Assembly: GCA_027886185.1 (NCBI GenBank)
Contig: WOAB01000589.1
Span: forward strand, 6,515,001-6,579,000
Direction of reading: 5' to 3'
Source of the DNA: Rheum nobile
Taxonomy: Eukaryota > Streptophyta > Magnoliopsida > Caryophyllales > Polygonaceae
Length of the DNA stretch: 64,000 nucleotides
Positions within the stretch are counted from its first letter, which is position 1; the number at the start of each line of letters is the position of its first letter. This document shows positions 32,147 through 42,748 of this stretch, in pieces. Below the pieces are notes generated by a model. It was not told the DNA's origin, ran no database searches, and saw only the letters and a program-made list of their open reading frames with translations. The position numbers and the translations under genes were made by a program.

Positions 32147-35100
32147 ATGAAGATAAGCCTATGGAACTGTCGAGGCATTTGTCGAAAAAACCTTTGGACT
32201 GATGTGGACTCCTTCTGCAAAATAGAAAAAATACAAATCCTAGCCCTTGTTGAAACTAAAACCGATAAAGATCCTAAACAAAATCTTTGGAGGAAAGCTG
32301 TATTTGATAATTTCCACTACTCCCCTGCTATAGGTTTCTTCGGTGACATCTGCGTTATGTGGAAAGAACACCAATTATACAACGAGATTTGTGAATGAAC
32401 TCACATTGACAACCAGTGTATTGTTGTAAAGTACAAAATTCTTGACAAAGACATTAGTATTATGATTATCTTTATCTATGCCCCCCCGAGAGACTCTGAC
32501 AAGGATTTTTATGGGGACACCTCACTAACTTTATTGTGCAAACTAATATCCCCTACATTTTCATGGGCGATTTCAATGAAAAACAAGATAGTTCGGAAAG
32601 GTCTGGTGGTATCCTGCTGCTGCTGTCCAGATTCCATAGATTACGAAACCTAAAAAACAATTGTGACTTATTGGATATCCCAACCCAAGGATGTGATTTC
32701 ACCTAGCGGAAAAACTGCACAGAAATCGATAATATTTACTCTAAACTAGACAGAACCCTCATCCAGGACCAAATTCTACAATGGTTCCCATACATTTTCA
32801 CCAAAAACCATGCTTTTACCTCTTCTAATCACTGCCCTATATCAGTAGATCTGGTTAACCAGAACCAAATCAAAGCTCAACCCTTTAGATTAAAAAAATG
32901 TGGACTCACAGAAAAGACTTGAAAACATCGTCAAGCAAGCTTGGCGTATCCATACCCCTGGATCCCATATGTATAACCTAGTGAAGAAAACAGCTGCTCT
33001 GAAATCAAGTGCCAAAAACTGGAATAAAACTACCTTCGGGAACATCTTCAAATAATTAAAAGCGATGGAAGAAGATCTATCCAAGATGCAGATTCAAATC
33101 AGCACCAACCCAAATGCTACTCTAATCGCAAAATAAAACAGATTAATATCCAAAAAAGAGAACATCCTCTCTTTCCATAAAAAATATTGGAGTCAACGTG
33201 CTAAAATCAAACATATCAAATCCATTGATACAAACTCTAACTACTTCCACAGAATAGCCACCGGTAGACGTAGCAGGAAAATAATCCGAAAAATCCGCAC
33301 CCAGGAGGGCACGATCATTACTGGTCTGGAAAATATCCTTAAAGAAATAAGATCAGATTTTGAAAAAAGATTCAAGAAAAGTTGTATTAATAACAATACA
33401 CTTCTTCATTACCTTTCCAACATTGAGATTGAGGTCACACCTCTTGACAATAACGAACTAACTAAAAATGTTACCAATGAGGAAATTAAAAAAGCCATCT
33501 TTTCTATTGGTAGTAACAAATCACCCGGTCCAGACGACATGTCAACACTCTTCTACCAGAAATACTGGCATATTGTTGGACCCGTGGTAATTAAAGCAAT
33601 CAAAAGCTTCTTCCACTCCGGAAAACTACTTAAACAAGTAAACCACACCTTTATAACACTTATTCCAAAATTTGACAATCCAAACTCTACAAATCATTAC
33701 CGACCAATCAGTTTATGCTCAACTATCTATAAAACAATTTCAAAAATCATGACAGATAGAATGAAACCTATTTTGAACAAACTTATCCACCCCTTACAAA
33801 GAGCATTCGTAGTTGATCGAGCCATCCATGATAATATCCTAATAGCTCATGAAATCTTCCACTCCTTCCGTAGCAAAAAAGGAAAGGAGGGTTGGGTTGC
33901 AATCAAACTTGATATGGAAAAAGCATATGATAAAATCGAATGAGATTTCATTCTCAAAGTTTTAGAAAAATTTGGTTTTTCGCCATGATTTATTGGCTGG
34001 AACAAAGAATGCATTGAAACAGTTTCATTCTATGTTCTTGTCAACAATGGCCCTACTAATGTGTTTTACCCAAAGCGAGGCTTACGACAAGGTGATCCTC
34101 TCCCCCCTTTCTTTTCATTCATAGGGTAGAAATCCTGGCCAGGAAATTACAACAAGAAAGCTTTAGAAGCAATAACCAACTTGGCTTCAGAGTCACCAGA
34201 AGAGGTACCAATATCACATTCCTCGCCTTTGCTGATGATATTCTCATCTTCGTAAAAGCAAACCAAAGAGCATGCTCACAAGTTAAAACCATAATTGAGG
34301 AATACTACTCCATCTCGGGACAAAGTGTTAATTATCATAAATCTGCTTTCCAAACAACAAATAATACACCAAACAACACACAAAAAATGATTCAAACAAT
34401 CCTAAACATCCCAAGAACTACCTCATTGGAAAAGTACCTAGAATGCCCTATCATCAATGGAAACGTTAACCAAAATACCCTTAGAGACATAATCTCTACT
34501 ACAACAAATAAACTTACAAGATGGAAAGCTAACTCTCTTTCCCAAGAAGGTAGATCGACATTAATAAAATCAAACCTAGCTGCTAAACCTAACTTCATCA
34601 TGCAAAGCTTCATGTTACCTACATCAATTCACAAAGAACTTGACAAAATGAATAGATCTTTTTTCTGGAACAAAGAGGCCACATATAAACCATTAATTGG
34701 ATGGGATAAGATATGCAAAAACAAAGAACACGGTGGTCTTGGTATTAGGAAAACACAAGACATGAACAAGGCTCTCCAAATGAAGCTCATCTGGAAAATC
34801 CTAGCTGAACCAGATAATATCTGGGTCAAAATTATCAACGAAAAATATCTCAAAAATTTCAACATTCTTCAATACTCGAAGAAAGGCAACCACTCCTGGC
34901 AAGGGTTTCACTTAATCAGACTCCAGAAAGAATTCCAGTATGGACTTCAATGGTTAGTTGGAGATGGTAAAACTATCAATTTCTGGACAAACATTTGGAT
35001 CAACAACCTCAATCTTAAAGATCATAGTATATCAATGACTACTATTAACCACTCCACTACTGTTAGTGAATTTATTAACAGCAATGGTACATGGAATAAA

Positions 35101-35476
35101 ACTAAATCTTAGACGGTTATGTTGTTCAACAAATCTTAGACACCCCTATCCCGCAACACACAATACCAGATAGATTATATTGGGCTCCTAGTAAAAATGG
35201 ATGGTTTTCCACCAAAACAGCCTTCGATCTTATTACAAATCACTCGAACCCTACCATTGACAATCTTTCCTGGATCTGGAAACTTGACACGTATCCAAAA
35301 GTTAAGAACTTCATCTGGAAAATTTGCCATGATGGCCTACTAACAAAAATGCGACTAGCCCAAAAACATGTCCCGGTTCCTCTGGCATGTGACTCTTGTG
35401 ACAACCCTCTTGAAGACATCATCCATCTCCTCACCAAATGCCCATTCACTCTTAACCATATTAAAAAAACAAAATG
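32147..35476 (+). pseudogene. L1-type LINE ORF2 (endonuclease + reverse transcriptase), decayed
   Basis: Starts MKISLWNCRGICRKN, the N terminus of the APE-like endonuclease. Further endonuclease motifs are ALVETKT and FIYAPP; the C-terminal SDHCP motif reads SNHCP (about 32823-32837), losing the catalytic Asp. Reverse transcriptase follows: NHYRPISLCSTIYKTISKI and LDMEKAYDKIE (33693-33943), GLRQGDPL (~34078) and FADDILIF (~34226). The thumb and connection region lies at 34387-35112. A zf-RVT segment (WIWKLDTYPKVKNFIWKICH, CDSC) extends to about 35476, where similarity ends. Several stops and frameshifts separate these blocks. It encoded target-primed reverse transcription of the LINE. Confidence 0.82.
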
Positions 35477-35505
35477 CCCATGTAGAATTCACTCAACAAG
35501 ATCTT

Positions 35506-35690
35506 AGGATTTAGGGTTTTAGAGTTTTAGGATATAGGGTATAAAATAAACAAGTTTAAGGTTTATGATTTTAGAGTATAGGGTTTTAGGGTTTAGGATA
35601 TAGGATTTATATTTTATGACTTAGGGTTTATGTTTTAGGGTTTAGGATTTATATTTTAGGATTTAGGGTATAAAATAAACAAGTTTAACC
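35506..35690 (+). repeat. Degenerate telomere-like repeats
   Basis: Irregular runs of TTTAGGG/TTTAGGA units (AGGATTTAGGGTTTTAG…) after the LINE remnant. They are imperfect and short, so they are not a telomere; such phrases are common in plant intergenic DNA. Confidence 0.55.
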
Positions 35691-36019
35691 TATAGAGTAC
35701 ATAGAAGAAAGCATAGAAAGGGTGCAGAGGATTTAATCTCTAGTTGTAATGGCTTATGAACCCAAAAAATTGCCGCTTTCCAGTGTCTTCTCTTGTCCTC
35801 TTATTGTGCTACTATGGCCTTTTTAGTTTGTACTGGAACTGTAATCTACTATAAATATACAAACAACAATGTGTTCTTACATTAGATATGTTTGCACTGC
35901 ACGAGTGCACGCAATTGCGTCTCAATCATCTAAACTAGGCTGGAACTTCATATGATCGATGTTGTTTCTCGATTCCACCATCATGTTGATTCGAGTGGCA
36001 TTTCACCCCTAACCACAAC

Positions 36020-37987
36020 TCATCCGCTTGTTGATCCAGACGAGGATCCATTTGAGACGCCTGAAGCAGACAAGCTTTCCAGCATGGAGTAGACTTGGGC
36101 AGTTTGAGAATGAGATTTGTCTTCCACAAAGAACTCATGAACAACTCCCATGAGCTCGATAGAACTACACCCAGGAACTTTCTTCAGTTCTCTTTCCTTC
36201 ATCAATGATCTCATCCTACTCACATCTTCCCACATCCCAAACTCGGCATATAGGTTGGATAGGAGCACGTAGGAGCCCGAATCACTTGAGTCCAAACTCA
36301 TCAGATGCTCAGCAACCTTCATTCCCACGTGGAGGTTTTCGTGATTGATACAATGGCTTAGCAGGGTCCTCCAAACAACGCTGTTCGGCTCCATAGGCAT
36401 CTCTCCTATAAATCCTATGGCTTCTTCTATGCGGCCTGCTCGGCCAAGGATGTCGACCATGCATCCAAAATGTTGCAGTTTGGGTTCCATCTTGTGAACA
36501 CACCTCATCAGCTCAAAACATATTTGACCTTCCTTGAGCAAGCCAGCATGGCCACAAGCGTTGAGCACCCCGATGAAAGTGATATCGTCCGGCTTCAGAG
36601 GAATCTGTTGCATCTCCATCAAGAATTCGAAAGCCAGGTCACCCAAGCCATGTCTAGCAAACCCACCGATCATAGCATTCCAGTGATCCACATTCTTCCC
36701 CTCCAATCCATCAAAAACCTTCTCAGCGCCGTCTATGCAACCACACTTGGAATACATGTCTATAAGAGCAACACCGAGTCTATCCTTGATAGCAAGTCCG
36801 TTTGCAAGGATGTAATGATGTATTCTTACACCCTCCTCAATCCTTCCTAATTGGGCAACAGCAGAAAGGACTACTGTAAAAGTGGCATTATCAGGCCATG
36901 ATTCATCCAAGCTCATCATATAATAGAAGAGGTCCAAAGCTTCCATACAATGACCATTCTGAACATAGCCTGAAATCATGGCATTGCAGACAACAGAATC
37001 AATCTCAGGAATCTGTTCAAACAAATCCCTTGCAGCATCCAATCTTCCCAATTTTGCATACCCATCTATCATGGTGGCCCAACTCACAATATCCCTCACT
37101 CCCATCCTGTTGAATAACTCACTTGCAATGTCCATCCTTCCGCATTTGGCATTACCATCAATCATCACATTCCACGAAAACAAATCCCTCTCAGGCATTT
37201 TCTCGAACAGCTCTGAAGCTACATTAAGCCTAGTCTCAGACTGCACGTAGCCGCCAATAATTGAATTCCACGATATCAAATTCCTCTCCTCCTCGGGCAT
37301 ATGGTCAAACACAATCCTCGCCAAGTCCACCATCCCGTTCTTAGCATACCCATCAATCATCAGATTGTACGAAACAGAGTCTCTCTTGGGCATTCTATCA
37401 AATACTTGGCCGGCTAGTCCGATTTCACCGCATCTTAAGTACAACGTAATCAAACAATTTTGCACGTACAATTCAGACACGAATTCCAATTTCCTTATCA
37501 AGCCATGAATTTGCATTCCGGGTCTCAGGGACCTAGTCCGGGAACATGCTTTAAGAACCAGAGACAAGGAGTAGACATCAGCACAAACACCATTCTCAAG
37601 CATAAGAGAGAAAATCACAATTGCTCGTTTAGGGTCATCATTTCCATGAGAAAAGGACTTTATGACTGCATTCCAGAGGAAAGGGTCGGACGGAGGTAGT
37701 TGCTTTTGGTACGCATGGTGTGATAGGAACACGTAGCGGGCGAATTGGATTAGAGGCAGATGACCTGAAGAGCAGAATTTGAGAATGAGTTTTTGGGTGA
37801 GAAAAGGGTTTTGGATGAGCCCAGTGGTGATGAGGCGAGCGTGGAGCTGGTTTAAGTCACTTGAAGATTTGACTTGATGAAGAAGAGATAGAGTGGACTG
37901 ACATGGCTGGTTCAGGGATGCAGAGAGAATCATGGAGAAAGACGCTGTAGAGAATGTAGAATATGAGAAATGGCAAAGCTGAAACAA
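36020..37987 (-). CDS. CRR4: PLS/E-class pentatricopeptide repeat protein, CRR4-like
   Basis: Single exon, 655 residues, intact. After a short Ser-rich N terminus (possible plastid transit peptide; MILSASL at residue 19 is an alternative start) come P, L and S-type PPR motifs. These include FLWNAVIKSF, VSYNLMIDGYAKNGMV, ISWNSIIGGYVQ, FSWNVMIDGNAKCGRM, VSWATMIDGYAKLGRL, DHWNAMIGGFARHGLG and PDDITFIGVLNACGHAG. An E/E+ region near the C terminus (KKVPGCSSIELMGVVHEFF) follows, with no DYW domain. Order of motifs and phrases match my memory of Arabidopsis CRR4, which edits the plastid ndhD start codon and borrows a separate DYW1 protein for deamination. That assignment is inference; PLS-class PPR status is certain. 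It is the only clearly intact host gene here. Confidence 0.72.
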   Translation of the reverse strand: MFQLCHFSYSTFSTASFSMILSASLNQPCQSTLSLLHQVKSSSDLNQLHARLITTGLIQNPFLTQKLILKFCSSGHLPLIQFARYVFLSHHAYQKQLPPSDPFLWNAVIKSFSHGNDDPKRAIVIFSLMLENGVCADVYSLSLVLKACSRTRSLRPGMQIHGLIRKLEFVSELYVQNCLITLYLRCGEIGLAGQVFDRMPKRDSVSYNLMIDGYAKNGMVDLARIVFDHMPEEERNLISWNSIIGGYVQSETRLNVASELFEKMPERDLFSWNVMIDGNAKCGRMDIASELFNRMGVRDIVSWATMIDGYAKLGRLDAARDLFEQIPEIDSVVCNAMISGYVQNGHCMEALDLFYYMMSLDESWPDNATFTVVLSAVAQLGRIEEGVRIHHYILANGLAIKDRLGVALIDMYSKCGCIDGAEKVFDGLEGKNVDHWNAMIGGFARHGLGDLAFEFLMEMQQIPLKPDDITFIGVLNACGHAGLLKEGQICFELMRCVHKMEPKLQHFGCMVDILGRAGRIEEAIGFIGEMPMEPNSVVWRTLLSHCINHENLHVGMKVAEHLMSLDSSDSGSYVLLSNLYAEFGMWEDVSRMRSLMKERELKKVPGCSSIELMGVVHEFFVEDKSHSQTAQVYSMLESLSASGVSNGSSSGSTSG

Positions 37988-38299
37988 TAATTCTTTGTTC
38001 TAATCTGCATATATCAATGAGTTGATTGATTCCGATAAACGACAATTGCCATCACCCAGAAACGAGCGAGAGAGAGAGAGCGAAAACAGAATGGTTGAAT
38101 TCTGAGGATTTACCTTATCTTGAGTCTTGTACACAAAATGTGAAGCCAAAACTCCTTCGCAATGCCGCCTCCTTAATTCTTACCCGTTTGATTTCTTCGT
38201 TGAGACTCTGTACAACTTTCACTCTGAACCTTACAGCGGAAAGGATTACGACGATCTTCTCTCTCCCCCACTGTCATGAATCTAGAGGAAAATAATTAG

Positions 38300-38318
38300 T
38301 CGGTGTAACCATAATTTT
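38300..38318. repeat. Left 19-bp target duplication of a SINE split by MULE2
   Basis: TCGGTGTAACCATAATTTT is repeated exactly at 46782-46800, directly after the tRNA-like end of a SINE. The two copies are now 8.46 kb apart because MULE2 inserted near the SINE tail. Confidence 0.7.
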
Positions 38319-38369
38319 TTAAAATGGGATTCTTTTTCACAGCCGTTTTTTTTTGCGGTGCACCCGATT

Positions 38370-38765
38370 TTAGACGCAACTTGGTTATGCCCAAAATTGG
38401 ATTTTTTTTTAAAAAAAAAGTTTTAATCTTGGGCGCAATCAGGTTGCGCCCAAGAGCCGGTTTGGTTTTTTAAAAATTTGAAATATATTTTTAGAAATAG
38501 ACCGGTTTAGGTTTCGATTATTAATTTTTTTTTTTAGAAAATCAAAAAAAATCATTTTTTTTAGGAAAAAAAAAAAAAAATTTGGGTTTATTGAAAAAAT
38601 ATTATAAATATAATTTAATTAATGTATTTTGAACGCAACGTGGGTGTTCCCAAAAATTTGATGAAAAAAATTACAACTTCTTGGACGCATCCAAGTTGCG
38701 TCCAAAAAGTTACCGTTGTAAAACGGTAACTTCTTGGACGCAACCTGAATGTGCCCAAGAAGTTA
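38370..38765. promoter_or_regulatory. Left palindrome array of MULE2
   Basis: About five palindromes with arms like TTGG(G/A)CGCAAC / GTTGCG(C/T)CCAA at about 38372, 38430, 38632, 38682 and 38735. Smaller GTTACC…GGTAAC inverted repeats lie between and after them. The last lies about 40 bp before the TATA box of the transposase gene. Confidence 0.65.
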
Positions 38766-38802
38766 CCATACGGTAACTTTTTGGCATTGGTCCATTTTGT
38801 TG

Positions 38803-38811
38803 TTATATATA
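38803..38811 (+). promoter_or_regulatory. TATA box of MULE2 transposase
   Basis: TTATATATA about 45 bp upstream of the exon 1 ATG at 38853 and just after the left palindrome array, as in MULE1. Confidence 0.5.
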
Positions 38812-39762
38812 TGTAACTATTTGTCCATTTTGGCATTAATCCATTTTAGATAATGTCTTTGTCAAGGGTGGATGATGCACTCGGTCCATTTGAGCACTTA
38901 GATGATGCACCCGGTCTTGATTTGATTCATGACGAAATTTACGGATACGTATATATTTATTCCGAAGTTTATTTCAAATTTAGTAATTTAAAGTAGTTTG
39001 TTGTAGTTTAGAACTTTGATTAAAATATTCATACGATGAATACATGTTTTAGGTTAGCAGTATTATTTTTGTATTTTCAGTATTCTATTATATAGTTGTG
39101 AAATAATTTTCTGAAAGTTTATGTGCGAAATAATTTGTTATTTAGGTGTTTTAATTTATCATTTATTAAGTAAATTATATATTCGTGGTAAGAAACGCCC
39201 TTAGAAAAACCCCTAATTTATAATTTATTTTTGTCCCATAAATAGGACGACTCTAGTGATAGCAAATATTCGCCAGTGGATTATTCTGCTCATTTTACTA
39301 CGGATGAAGAATGGAGTGATAGAGATAGTATGATCAGTTGGGCTAAGAACGTAGGTTTGGAGTTGCATATGGTGATTGTAATAAGTAAATCATGGCCTAA
39401 CCGAAAGGTCATATTGTCGTGTGAGAAGTCCGGGCCATATAGAGCGGCGAAGAAGAAGAAGGCTGAGGTTCCCGAGGCAACCCCTAAATGGAGATACAAT
39501 GCGAGAACAAAGAAGAGCGAGTGTCCGTTTCAGTTGCATGGGGTGGTTGTGAAATGAGATTGGCTCAAATTTGACCGTTGGAGATTATTCGTCGCTTGTG
39601 GATCGCATGACCATGAGCTTTCCAGTAGTTTGATTGGTCATGCATTTGTCGACAGGCTTTCGCAGGAACAACGAGAGCGCGTGAATGTTTTGTCAGCATC
39701 TAGAATAAAGCCGAAGGCTATTATGAGTCTATTTCTACACGGGGATCCCAAATGCTTAACAT

Positions 39763-42212
39763 TGTGATACCCCGTATTTTTGTAAGGTTATTTTGGGAAT
39801 TTTGGAATTTTTCCGAGTACCTGTTTAGTACGTCGGATTTAATTCAGGTAGCTTGAGACATTCTGTAATGTGCTCTGTATCTATAATATTTTTCTCAGTG
39901 AAATAAAATACAGACGACGTGCTTCGGATGTTTATACGCGTTCGCGTACGATAATTTTTATCCCGTGTTAATGTCTTGCTCGTTCAAAAGCTGAATGGGC
40001 GGGAAAAGGCAAAAACGGCGACCGCCGTACAGTAACGGCGCCCGCCGTCGCTGGGCCCGAGGTGTCAGGCCGTCGTCTCCTACTCTGGGCTTGCCAGGGC
40101 TAGGAACGGCGACCGTCGTAATTACGGCGCCCGCCGCGGCCCGCCGTAGGCAAAGTTGCGGCGCCCGCCGTGATTACCCAGAGGTCATTACCCATTGGTC
40201 GTCGGCGAGCTCTGGCCGCGCCGATCTAGCCCTGCTCGGCCTCGTCTAGGGTGATGATGATGTCCCCATTGCTTTGGCTATAAAAGGAGGTGTTGGGGGA
40301 GGGGTTTTGAGCCATCCCAGCACCGAATCTCTGCCAAAATTTCACCTTGTCGGAGTGTTAGTTTCGCCGGATTTCGGAAGCTTCGTTGGTGTCGGTTGGT
40401 GGTGTTTCCAGAAGCCCTTGTGAAGCCTTTTGGTTGCCTTTGGAGGTTGGAATCGAGGCAAGGCAAAAAGGGGTCGAAACGCGCATCATTTGGGTGAGTT
40501 TGTCTCTCGTTCTGTCGTCGGAGTTCTTCACGGCGACCGCCGTGTTCTTTACGGCGCCCGCCGTGATGAATGCGGCGACCGCCGCCAAGAACGGCGACCG
40601 CCGCCAGTGCCCAGAATGCCTTCGTGGCTTTGGCTTGGTTGGTTGTCATCGTGGCGTCTTTCCTTTCGATTTCTTTCGCCGTTTTTAGATTCGTACTGTT
40701 GTTATGTCGGATCTAACTTAGGGTTCCTTTTATGGGTCGACTCGAAGGTGTTTGTGCTAGCGGAGCTATACCCGTGTCGAGCCCGGAATCCCGTCGTTGT
40801 CGTTAGGCTTGTTTCTATTCTGCGGATTAAGGCAAGTGGCGGTTCGCTCTTGCTCATCGTTTCCATATTTACATTGATTATCAGTTATTTCAATTGATTA
40901 ATTAATTTGGAACGATTATTACCGTGTTCTTCTGGAAGTGATTTATAAACTGTTTTGAAAATCATATAATAGGTTGTATATCTGTTAGAACAGCACTATT
41001 ATCTGTGATCGCCTTTTGGGCCTTTATGTGGATTTATTCTGTAACGGTTATTGTGTTGTATCTATGTGGTTAGCACTGTTAGTTAGGAATGTACTCGGAC
41101 TTCGTCCGGTCGTTTCTTTATAATCTGGTATCGGGGTGGCTCGTCTCCATCTGGTACTATTCTAAGATCATGATCGGTCTCTTTCACAAGTGTGTAGAGA
41201 CAAGACACTTAGCTGGTGTCACAACCTTCCGGTGTACGTCACTCTCGACGAAACGTATACTAAGATGTGTCGTCCCAATGGTGGGGTACACATGTAAAAG
41301 TCTAATAATGTGATGTGTGGTTTGTAATATAAACCAGATAAGTGCTACTCGATGCACATAATTAATAAACCTTCGGCGAGTAGTGCAGCTAGGAAAACTC
41401 GTCTCGACTTTGATCATAGTACGTTCTCTTTCCAATCTGGATTCGCTGTATGCGATGAGGTTGGTCGTGAACCGAAGCATCTCAGTCAACTTTTAAATCG
41501 TTGTTGTATGATTCTGTAAACATTCCAGATTTGTCATAATTCCTTAAAGACTCATTTCCGTTGGAGTCTTCTTTCGAGTCAATTTCTGTGAAGATTCAGT
41601 CTTCCAGAATCTTCTCTTGTGCATACCTCTTGTTTATTCCAGTAGGAGTATGATGGTTGACTATCGTCATCGGTTGTTATTCGAGAAGCGATGAGTCTAA
41701 CCTAATACGACTGCTTCGAACCATTCTACTTCGTACCATTGCTAGTCTATTCAAGTAGACTAACCCACGAACTTTGTTCTCTGCATGTGGGCTGGTGTCA
41801 TCCGTTCGATTCGGCACATCAGATAGAAAGTAGCTCAGAAGGATAGAAGGACTATGGAGTCGACGGTGGTTTTTGAACGTTTTAGTTATTTCTTTAATCA
41901 GGTTGAGATCTTTTGGACAATGACTTTGGTTGTAATGTATTTTATAAGACTTCCGTTGTACCCTACTTTATAAGACTTCCGCTGTATTTGGTTTAAACTC
42001 TGTGTTAGCCTATTCGGGATTGGGTTGTAATCCCGTACCTCATGTTTCCTTGACAATGTTATGTTTTGGAATTGAATGCTTTGATCATTATGTATCATTT
42101 GTATTTCATAAATTGTATTTAAACGGTAAAGCCTTGGGTGATCTCGGTAAGGAACACTGGGGTCACTGGCGGTAATACCTTTCCAAAAGGGTTAAGTTTT
42201 GGGGGTGTTACA
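39763..42212 (+). repeat. Solo LTR of a Ty3/gypsy element in MULE2
   Basis: Starts TGTGATACCCC and ends GGGGGTGTTACA, with the conserved GGGGTCACTGGCGGTAATAC block near the end as in elements A and B. It has a TATA box and GC-rich palindromes (CGGCGACCGCCG). No second LTR or interior follows. The target duplication AACAT (39758-39762) is matched, with one mismatch, by GACAT at 42749-42753, after the following SINE and foldback. Confidence 0.78.
40279..40286 (+). promoter_or_regulatory. TATA box in solo LTR
   Basis: TATAAAAG, in the same relative position as in the LTR of element A, with GC-rich CGGCGACCGCCG palindromes on both sides (40012-40170, 40530-40605). Confidence 0.5.
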
Positions 42213-42395
42213 GTAGTGCAATTGGTGGCAAGGAAGCGTAAGGCTTCTTGTCAAAGCGTGAGGTCTCGAGTTCGAGTCTCACGAACAACCTCCCAGTCAT
42301 GGGGATTTGGTTGGGGTACATGGGCTGCGGCCCATGGATAGAGAAATGGCTGGCCCAATAAGGTCGGAGCCCCTCTCATTCAAAGTGTACTTTTT
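42213..42395 (+). mobile_element. tRNA-derived SINE
   Basis: Begins with a tRNA-like head: box A-like TGGTGGCAAGG at 42223 and box B-like GAGTTCGAGTCTC at about 42267. A non-tRNA body follows and ends near a T run at 42391. It is not a functional tRNA: the acceptor stem does not close and the body continues. It follows the solo LTR directly. Confidence 0.6.
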
Positions 42396-42748
42396 TGTAA
42401 CATCCCAGGCCAAGCTACCCCAGCCACCAAGCCACCCAGCCACCCAACGGTGCCGGCGCCGGTACTGGTGCCGCCTGGTTGTCCAAGAGCATGCAGCCCA
42501 CACACCCAACCCTTCCCCCATTTAAATGGGTAGGTTGTTGCCCACGTGGATCGAACCCGGGACCTTTAGATACAAGGGCAATGCCTTACCACTTGTATCA
42601 CCAATTGTGCTGCACCATTTAAATGGGGGAAGGGTTGGGTGTGTGGGCTGCATGCCCTTGGACAACCAGGCAGCACCAGTACCGGCGCCGGCACCGTTGG
42701 GTGGCTGGGCGGCTTGGTGGCTGGGGTAGCTTAGCCTGGGATGTTACA
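42396..42748. repeat. Foldback with about 134-bp inverted arms around a tRNA-like core
   Basis: Left arm 42396-42529 starts TGTAACATCCCAGGCC; right arm 42615-42748 ends GGGATGTTACA and is the reverse complement with only a few differences. The 85-bp core, read on the minus strand, has SINE-like box A (TGGTGATACAAGTGG) and box B (GGTTCGATCCA). It seems to be a SINE head (minus strand) with its body present in both orientations. Confidence 0.65.

Noticed and set aside
35506..35690. Interstitial telomere
   Set aside because: Units are irregular (TTTAGGG mixed with TTTAGGA, TATAGGG) and short; ordinary plant intergenic phrases.
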